Shown in pieces: positions 34,714-40,340 of a stretch of 40,340 nucleotides of DNA. Below the pieces are notes generated by a model. That model was not told the DNA's origin, ran no database searches, and saw only the letters and a program-made list of their open reading frames with translations. The DNA is from JANJUB01 sp040081075 (GTDB lineage: Bacteria > Armatimonadota > Fimbriimonadia > Fimbriimonadales > Fimbriimonadaceae), in assembly GCA_040081075.1 (NCBI GenBank), contig JBEBHJ010000031.1:1-40340 (forward strand), written 5' to 3'. Numbering within the stretch: position 1 is the stretch's first letter; each line of letters starts with the position of its first letter. Made by a program: the position numbers and the translations under genes.

Positions 34714-35567
34714 GGTCTCTCCACAAATTTCCATTTCATCCGATTGAACATGGAGTAGCCGATCCAAAGAACAGCCAACGAGATCACGGCGGCCACGCCG
34801 ATCTGCCCCCAGTTCATGTCCAAAGGCGGCAAGAAAGATCCGGGGTTGTCTCTATCGGGAACAGCCGCGTTGTCGAGAAGCAACTTTCGATATCCGGTAC
34901 AAAGCGCCGCCATTGGATTGAGGTGATAAAGATCAAAGAGAAGCGACGCATTTTTAACATCTGCACTTTTCACTTGCTCGCTAAAGTAAAGCACCGGGCT
35001 CAGGAAGAAAAGAAGATACAGTAGCACGCCCACGATGTACTTAACATCCTCGTAGAACGTGTTTAGCGCGCTGATGATCAAGCTTAGTCCCGTCACCAGT
35101 GCAAGTTGGATGATCATGAGAATGGGCACAAAGATGATCGTATGTTTCAGGGGCAGATTCCCGTAGACGATCCAAACTCCAAGGGAGATGATGACCAGAG
35201 CCCCCAGAGCGAGCAGGAAGTGAATGAAGTTACTTAGGACCGCCGCCAAGGGCAAGATTTCACGAGGAAAATAAACCTTCTTAACAATGGGGAGGGCGTT
35301 GTAAATGGACTGCGCTGAGTCCATGATGGCAAACTGGAAGAACAGGTAGGGCAAGTACCCGGCGAGAATGTAAAGACCGTAGCTCTTCACATCCTGCTTA
35401 AGGAATAGGCCGAAAACGGTCGTCATAACCAGGGCTGTAACGAGCGGGTTTAGCAGTGACCAGGCGAATCCAAGCGAGCTGTTCTTGTATCGTATCCGAA
35501 GCTCTCTTTCTACCAGCGTGATTAAGAGTTCGCGAAACTTCCAAAGTTCACGAAGTTCTTCTCGCAT
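34710..35567 (-). CDS. ABC-2 type polysaccharide export permease (Wzm/TagG-like)
   Basis: 285 aa with about six membrane helices. The N-terminal amphipathic segment LWKFRELLITLVERELRIRYKNSSLGFAWSLLNPL (18-residue blocks at about 8-42) is the hallmark of the Wzm/TagG/RfbD permease family, as is VKKVYFPREILPLAAVLSNFIHFLLAL (about 95-121). It forms the membrane channel of the exporter with the ATPase whose gene overlaps it by four bases. Divergent from the hybrid kinase gene, with 56 bases between them. No glycosyltransferase genes are in the window to indicate the polysaccharide. Confidence 0.93.
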   Translation of the reverse strand: MREELRELWKFRELLITLVERELRIRYKNSSLGFAWSLLNPLVTALVMTTVFGLFLKQDVKSYGLYILAGYLPYLFFQFAIMDSAQSIYNALPIVKKVYFPREILPLAAVLSNFIHFLLALGALVIISLGVWIVYGNLPLKHTIIFVPILMIIQLALVTGLSLIISALNTFYEDVKYIVGVLLYLLFFLSPVLYFSEQVKSADVKNASLLFDLYHLNPMAALCTGYRKLLLDNAAVPDRDNPGSFLPPLDMNWGQIGVAAVISLAVLWIGYSMFNRMKWKFVERP

Positions 35568-35623
35568 GCCGATCAGAATACCGCCGTTGCCCCCTGAATT
35601 TCGTGGGCTGATCGACCGATAAC

Positions 35624-38404
35624 TTGGGTGTGGCGAAAGTCAATGGGCATGGCTTGCGGAAAGGCCGAATACGCAGCAAGCTAATCGGAATGAATCTAGG
35701 CATCTGCTTGATGTCTTTTGTTATTGCCATTGGCTGTGTCCATTTTCTCACCAGCAAGTTTGAAAGCCAAAGCCTAGAGAACGAGCTGTCTGAGTGCGGG
35801 CAAGCAGTCACTAAGCTCGCGGGCAAGTCTGCCATCCTAGCGAAAGACCCTCACCGGTTACGTGTCGCCCTGAGCGCAATTGCCATCAAACCGAACATCA
35901 AGACGATCGCCATTTACAACCAGAAGGGCAACTTTTTAGCCGCAGAACCGACCGATGCTACAATGCCAAAAAAGATGCCCAGTAGCACATCAACGGATGC
36001 TGCCGGGGTTAAGGGATTTGTACGGCAAGTCGTGGCAGATGGTGAAAAAATTGGCTGGATCTATGTTCAGCTAGATACCAATCCTATTGGAAGTCTCAGA
36101 AATGCCGAGATAAGCATTCTCATTGTTTTCTTGGCGCTGACCGCGATGCTCTCAGCGCTCATTACGGGCCGAGTTACACGGATGGTCGCCGGACCGATCC
36201 AGAAACTCGTTCTCGCGATGAACTCGGTGTCCGATCAACAAGACTTCAGCATCAGGTTGCAGAAGACGTCTGACGACGAAGTTGGCGCAATTGCAGACGG
36301 TTTCAACGCAATGCTCGCCGAAATCGAACAACGAGACAGCTATTTAAAGGCCGTCAATGAAGAGCTAGATAAACGCGTCAAGATTCGAACGACCGAGTTG
36401 GAGTTGCAGGTGAACGAGAGATCCAAGGCGGAAGAAAAACTGGCTGAAGCGAATGACGGGCTCGAAACAGCACTTTCACGTGCGCGACGAATGGCCGAAG
36501 CCGCCGAAGCCGCCAACCGGGCAAAGAGTGAATTTTTAGCAAATATCTCTCACGAAGTTCGGACACCTCTTAACGGGGTGCTCGGGATGGCCGATCTCTT
36601 GCTTGATTCCGGATTAGATCACGAGCAACGGGACTTTGCCGTAACCATTAAAAAGAGTTCGCAGTCACTTCTCGATATCATTAATGACCTGCTCGACTAT
36701 TCCAAGGCCGAGGCTGGAAAGATGACGATCGAGCACATTGAGTTCTCACTCAGTGATGTAATCGATGACGTGGGTGACCTCTACAACCAAAACACGCGCG
36801 ACAAAGGCCTTGAGTTTTACACCTTTTGTGACCCCAACATACCATCGCTCATAGGCGACGCGATGCGCATCAAGCAGATCGTTTCCAACTTGGTCACAAA
36901 CGCTATCAAATTCACCGAGGTCGGTGAAATTTCAGTACGTGCCGATCTTCAACGAATCGAAGAGAAAGCCGCGATCCTTAAGATTGCCGTTACAGACTCC
37001 GGAATAGGAATAGCGCCTGATCGCCAAGGCGCGATCTTTGAGAGCTTTACCCAAGCGGATGGCAGCACAACCCGTCGCTACGGTGGCACCGGGCTCGGCC
37101 TTACGATCTCGAAACAGCTCGCTACGCTGATGGGTGGTCAACTTCAAGTCCAGTCCGAAGTCGGAAAGGGTTCCACATTCACTTTCGAGATTGAACTCCC
37201 GATCGGCGAAGGGCGCCAACGTCATCCGGTCGAGCTCATTGGCAAACAGGTTCTCCTCATCGATACCGATACTCGAATGCTAACCGATTTGCGACATACC
37301 CTTGAGACCTGGGGATGTCGAGTCGCAACAATTTCAAACACGCAGGATGCGTTCCGAGCCCTCCGCGAGTGGCCTCACGATGTGCCAGTAGATCTGCTCA
37401 TTACGCGCGACTCCTTCGACGACTTGCCCTCCCATGATCTCGCGTGGAGATTCCGCGGGGACGAGCGCTGGAGTAACCTGCCGATTATCACCCTGACCTC
37501 CGGCATTACGACAAGCTCTGACCCTCAACGAAAAATCTTCTCCGTATCGAAACCAGTTCGCCGAGCCACTTTCCAAAGAACTATGCTACACGCGCTTGGA
37601 TTCGAGTTTCAAGATGGCGCAAACACGCTTATCGCCAATGGGAAGGTCAAGCGCGGGAAGATCCTGCTTGTCGAAGATAATCCGATTAACCGCAAAGTTG
37701 CAAACCACATCCTCCAACGAATCGGATGTACGGTTGATTCGGCAGAAAATGGTCAGATTGCCCTTGAATTGCTGGCAGCAGGTTGGTACGACGCGGTGCT
37801 AATGGACATTCAGATGCCGATCCTGGACGGATTCGAGGCAACCCAAAGGATTCGTGCGAGAGAGCGACAAACCGGTCGACATATTCCAATCATTGCCATG
37901 ACCGCAAACGCCAGCGAAAACGACCGCTCCCGTTGTCTAAGAGGGGGAATGGATGATTATCTCCCCAAGCCAATTTCTGCCGATGACTTGGCCAAGACCC
38001 TTGACCGATGGATCGGCGAGGACTGTGCGCCTGAAATTCCGGTGGCTCGATCGGCGGCAGGCATGGGGAGTTTCGACCTTAATGGGCTCTTGGATCGCTG
38101 CGGTGGCGATGAAGCCTTTATGATTGAAGTCGTGAACGAATTTGAGCGGTCACTTAAGATCCAGCTCTCGCGCATAGAAAACGCGATTGAAGCAAAGGAC
38201 ATCACCGGGGCCAGCTATCATGCGCATGCTCTCAAGGGTGCGGCTCGGTCAATCGGAGCCGACCCAATCGCGAGAATTTGTGAGCAGATCGAGGATTCGA
38301 AGTCAGATCCCCAACTTGACCCAGCGCAGTTAGCTAAACGGCTCGTTTTTGAAGTTGACGCTTTCAAGGGCGTTTTGAGCCGGGTCCTGCCGAAAGCCGC
38401 CTAG
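35624..38404 (+). CDS. BarA-type hybrid sensor histidine kinase (HAMP-HisKA-HATPase-REC-REC-Hpt)
   Basis: About 926 aa; the start is uncertain (TTG at 35624, GTG at 35630 or TTG at 35654, none with a good ribosome site). Order: transmembrane helix (about 22-43), periplasmic sensor (44-162), second helix (163-181), HAMP (about 182-238), coiled coil (240-300), HisKA with phospho-His310 (SHEVRTPL), HATPase N-box (SNLVTNAIKF 421-430) and G-boxes (DSGIGIA, GGTGLGL). A first receiver follows (540-660), in which the expected phospho-Asp is Arg595. A canonical second receiver has Asp728 and Lys782 (PKP). The Hpt domain has His868 (HALKG). It would phosphorelay to a separate response regulator, not present here. 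The sensory ligand is unknown. Confidence 0.94.
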   Translation: MGVAKVNGHGLRKGRIRSKLIGMNLGICLMSFVIAIGCVHFLTSKFESQSLENELSECGQAVTKLAGKSAILAKDPHRLRVALSAIAIKPNIKTIAIYNQKGNFLAAEPTDATMPKKMPSSTSTDAAGVKGFVRQVVADGEKIGWIYVQLDTNPIGSLRNAEISILIVFLALTAMLSALITGRVTRMVAGPIQKLVLAMNSVSDQQDFSIRLQKTSDDEVGAIADGFNAMLAEIEQRDSYLKAVNEELDKRVKIRTTELELQVNERSKAEEKLAEANDGLETALSRARRMAEAAEAANRAKSEFLANISHEVRTPLNGVLGMADLLLDSGLDHEQRDFAVTIKKSSQSLLDIINDLLDYSKAEAGKMTIEHIEFSLSDVIDDVGDLYNQNTRDKGLEFYTFCDPNIPSLIGDAMRIKQIVSNLVTNAIKFTEVGEISVRADLQRIEEKAAILKIAVTDSGIGIAPDRQGAIFESFTQADGSTTRRYGGTGLGLTISKQLATLMGGQLQVQSEVGKGSTFTFEIELPIGEGRQRHPVELIGKQVLLIDTDTRMLTDLRHTLETWGCRVATISNTQDAFRALREWPHDVPVDLLITRDSFDDLPSHDLAWRFRGDERWSNLPIITLTSGITTSSDPQRKIFSVSKPVRRATFQRTMLHALGFEFQDGANTLIANGKVKRGKILLVEDNPINRKVANHILQRIGCTVDSAENGQIALELLAAGWYDAVLMDIQMPILDGFEATQRIRARERQTGRHIPIIAMTANASENDRSRCLRGGMDDYLPKPISADDLAKTLDRWIGEDCAPEIPVARSAAGMGSFDLNGLLDRCGGDEAFMIEVVNEFERSLKIQLSRIENAIEAKDITGASYHAHALKGAARSIGADPIARICEQIEDSKSDPQLDPAQLAKRLVFEVDAFKGVLSRVLPKAA

Positions 38405-38410
38405 TAAAGT

Positions 38411-38416
38411 CATAAT
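38411..38416 (+). promoter_or_regulatory. Possible -10 element for leaderless YpfJ-type gene
   Basis: CATAAT matches the -10 consensus at five of six positions and ends 6 bases before the ATG at 38423, with no Shine-Dalgarno between. The -35 region is not recognisable. The spacing would give a leaderless message. Confidence 0.3.
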
Positions 38417-38422
38417 CCAATC

Positions 38423-39265
38423 ATGCGCTTGGATGATGCTCGCGAGAGCGAAAATGTCGAAGACCGTCGCGGTATGTCGCCCAAAACTATGGTCGCTGGT
38501 GGCGGAATCGGAACGATCTTGATTGCCTTGGTCATCATGGCCCTTGGCGGCGATCCTCAGCAGGTGCTTGACCCCGATAAGTTGAATGGAACACAAACTC
38601 AACAACGAGGCGCTCCGGCTGACCCTAACGATCCCGGTGCCGTTTTTGTGAAGAAGATATTGGGGGAAACTGAAGATGTTTGGAACGTTCAGTTTCGTCA
38701 ACTGGGACGATCCTACAAAGAACCCGTTCTTGTAATGTTCTCGGGTCAGGTTGAGTCTGCTTGCGGACTTGCCGATGCCGCCGTCGGCCCCTTTTATTGC
38801 CCTGGCGACAATCAGGTTTACATTGACCTGGCGTTTTATGACGTCTTGCGTGAACAACTGGGTGCTAAGGGCGATTTTGCCCAAGCTTACGTCATCGCTC
38901 ATGAAGTGGGACACCACGTTCAGAATCTACTTGGTGTCTCAAAGCAGGTAGATGCCGCCAGGCAGCGATTGTCAGAAAAGGAGTTCAACCGCGTCAGCGT
39001 TCGCATGGAACTGCAAGCCGACTTTTATGCGGGCCTATGGGCACACTATGCCAAGAACCTAAAGTTGAACGAAGAGGACATCCGGGAGGCTCTGGAAGCC
39101 GCGAATGCAATCGGCGATGATACGCTCCAACGCCACAGCCAAGGCCGCGTTGTACCTGATGCATTCACGCACGGCACGTCCGAGCAACGCATGAAATGGT
39201 TCATGAAGGGTTTTCAAACCGGCGATATTGATCAAGGGGATACATTCAACTCGAGGAATCTTTAG
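38423..39265 (+). CDS. YpfJ-type putative neutral zinc metallopeptidase
   Basis: 280 aa. Family features (Zn_peptidase, PF04228-like) are an N-terminal RLDDARESENVEDRRG segment, one membrane helix (about 24-42), Cys-flanked SACGLADAAVGPFYCPGDNQVYIDLAFYD (in pieces at 112-140), the zinc motif HEVGHHVQ (160-167) and ELQADFYAG (196-204, third ligand region). The ending (AFTHGTSEQRMKWFMKGF) is also typical. It is anchored in the inner membrane with the catalytic domain probably outside the cytoplasm. Physiological substrates of this family are not established. It starts 18 bases after the kinase, and its last 20 bases overlap the end of the GbsR-like gene on the opposite strand. Confidence 0.93.
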   Translation: MRLDDARESENVEDRRGMSPKTMVAGGGIGTILIALVIMALGGDPQQVLDPDKLNGTQTQQRGAPADPNDPGAVFVKKILGETEDVWNVQFRQLGRSYKEPVLVMFSGQVESACGLADAAVGPFYCPGDNQVYIDLAFYDVLREQLGAKGDFAQAYVIAHEVGHHVQNLLGVSKQVDAARQRLSEKEFNRVSVRMELQADFYAGLWAHYAKNLKLNEEDIREALEAANAIGDDTLQRHSQGRVVPDAFTHGTSEQRMKWFMKGFQTGDIDQGDTFNSRNL

Positions 39266-39815
39266 CCCGACTGCTGGAAGCCGCTTTGTACACAGCCATC
39301 GCCTCACCAAAGGCTTTGTCCGTGGCAACCACCTGCGAATAGAGATAGTCTAGGGCTGTGAAGATTTCGATGAGCCCGGAAAGGCGCGAACGGAAAACCT
39401 CTGCCTCAGGGTCTTCTTGGCTTTCGGGGAATCGAGCCAGACACTCGCGGATAGCACTCACGGTGGGATCGACCTCGCGACGCTTCCGTTCTCGCACAAC
39501 CTTGGCAAACATCGTATAGGGATCGCTCTCGCAAAGGTAGGTGTCATGCCGTTCTCCCGGCCGCCGAAACCGTCTAACGATGCCCCAGTCCATGAGATCG
39601 CGAAGACTCATGGAGGCGTTGCCCCGGCTGATCCGAAGGCGTTCCATAATTTCGTCAACGGAGAGGGGCTGCGCGCTGGTGAAAAGCAGAGCAAGAATTT
39701 GGGCCATCGTTCGATTGATCCCCCAACTTGACGACATTCGACCCCACTCAAGAATGAACTGATCTTGCGCCTCAGCTAAATCGGTAATCTTTCCGTTTTC
39801 AGGAATTCTTGACAT
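39246..39815 (-). CDS. GbsR/MarR-family transcriptional regulator
   Basis: 189 aa from the ATG at 39815, 22 bases after the TauE stop. A longer in-frame start would overlap the upstream gene. The winged helix-turn-helix lies at about 30-95 (INRTMAQILALLFTSAQPLSVDEIMERLRISRGNASMSLRDLMDWGIVRR in parts). This arrangement matches the GbsR family, with the EWGRMSSSWGINRTMAQI lead-in being characteristic. The C-terminal half (about 100-189) is helical and may dimerise or bind a ligand. GbsR proteins often repress osmoprotectant genes in response to choline, but no such genes are adjacent, so the target is unknown. The promoter may be shared with the preceding permease gene. Confidence 0.9.
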   Translation of the reverse strand: MSRIPENGKITDLAEAQDQFILEWGRMSSSWGINRTMAQILALLFTSAQPLSVDEIMERLRISRGNASMSLRDLMDWGIVRRFRRPGERHDTYLCESDPYTMFAKVVRERKRREVDPTVSAIRECLARFPESQEDPEAEVFRSRLSGLIEIFTALDYLYSQVVATDKAFGEAMAVYKAASSSRAKDSSS

Positions 39816-39837
39816 TTCATTTATTCTGACACGCAGA

Positions 39838-40340
39838 CTAGAACAGCAGTTCTCGTGCAAATATGAAACAGGCCACGCCTAGGACGAACGCGCCGAATGC
39901 GGGCTTGAGCTTCGCCCCACTGAGGCGCTGCGATAGCCACAGGCCCAGGAAGAGGCCGCCAATCGCCGAGCCCAAAACTCCCGCCAAGACCGACCAGTCC
40001 GGCTTGCCGCCTCTAACGATGAAAGTTGAAAAGCCGATAACCGAGTTCACGGCGATGATGCTTAATGATGCCCCGATGGCAGATTTCATCTCAAGGCCAG
40101 CGAAACAGACAAGAACAGGCACAATAAGAAAACCGCCGCCCGCGCCAACCATTCCGGTTACGAATCCGACGAGTCCACCAAGGACAGCCATAACCCAAGG
40201 CGACGGTGATCGCTTTGCCGCCGCACCAGGCTTCCTTATCATCGCCAGCGCACCCCCGATCATCAGAATGGCAAATGCCAGTAGCAAGAATCTGTCCTTG
40301 GTCAGTTCTACGCTGCCAATGCTACCGAAACTTCGAGGCA
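39838..40340 (-). CDS. TauE/SafE-family membrane permease, C-terminal part (runs off the right edge)
   Basis: The frame is open from the stop at 39838 to the window edge, giving about 167 residues with no start. The visible part has four or five hydrophobic segments with Gly-rich helices and the repeat signature GGLVGFVTGMVGAGGGFLIVPVLV (in parts). This is the second half-repeat of TauE/SafE (DUF81) transporters, which are linked to export of sulfite or other anions. The short arginine-containing loops between helices also fit. Substrate cannot be inferred. It precedes the GbsR-like regulator by 22 bases and may be co-transcribed with it. Confidence 0.9.
   Translation of the reverse strand, partial: PRSFGSIGSVELTKDRFLLLAFAILMIGGALAMIRKPGAAAKRSPSPWVMAVLGGLVGFVTGMVGAGGGFLIVPVLVCFAGLEMKSAIGASLSIIAVNSVIGFSTFIVRGGKPDWSVLAGVLGSAIGGLFLGLWLSQRLSGAKLKPAFGAFVLGVACFIFARELLF

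Noticed and set aside
1..40340. Mobile elements, CRISPR arrays, tRNA or rRNA genes
   Set aside because: I saw no transposase or integrase motifs, no regularly spaced direct repeats and no recognisable RNA gene signatures. This was a reading by eye, so a dedicated tRNA or repeat search would settle it.

Overview
The window looks like a chromosomal segment of a Gram-negative-type bacterium with an outer membrane (secretin, lipoproteins, PilMNOP). The best guess is the phylum Armatimonadota, Fimbriimonas-like. This rests on a PilMNOPQ locus beside a prepilin cluster with giant secreted proteins, and on a Pup-deamidase (Dop) homologue outside an evident actinobacterial context. The taxonomic call is inference from gene content; no rRNA or other marker is present. 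I found no tRNA, rRNA, CRISPR array, insertion sequence or prophage. Coding density is very high and no gene-free stretch exceeds 300 bases (the longest, 4196-4441, holds a terminator and a likely promoter).

Region 1 (1-25068, all minus strand) is devoted to a type IV pilus or related filament. Reading with transcription it starts with the prepilin peptidase PilD (25068), followed by a small major-pilin-like pseudopilin, a PilV-like prepilin (646 aa), a PilW-like prepilin (723 aa), a PilX-like protein (1046 aa) and two giant secreted beta-propeller proteins (1532 and 2233 aa). An intrinsic terminator at about 4394-4430 closes this unit. A second unit, pilM-pilN-pilO-pilP-pilQ, follows with its own promoter and runs off the left edge inside pilQ. 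The motor and platform genes (pilB, pilT, pilC) are not in the window. The PilV/W/X-like set followed by giant propeller proteins resembles the minor pilin plus PilY1 tip complex of proteobacterial pili, but the proteins are far larger and differently built. It is the best candidate here for a poorly described system. Dx(D/N)xDG calcium-type loops recur in several of its members.

Region 2 (25116-30535) holds a PabA/TrpG glutamine amidotransferase with a translationally coupled DUF2314-like membrane protein (plus strand). These converge on, and overlap, a minus-strand pair made of a lipoprotein of unknown function and the Pup deamidase homologue Dop. Next is a secreted M28 zinc peptidase.

Region 3 (30632-35567) has mutL (plus strand), overlapping tail to tail with a four-gene minus-strand unit. 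That unit is ABC-2 permease, ABC ATPase (polysaccharide-export type), nadC and birA, and every junction is a 4-base ATGA or TTGA overlap.

Region 4 (35624-40340) has a BarA-type hybrid histidine kinase and a YpfJ-type zinc metallopeptidase (plus strand). These overlap convergently with a GbsR/MarR-type regulator, which lies downstream of a TauE/SafE permease that leaves the window on the right.
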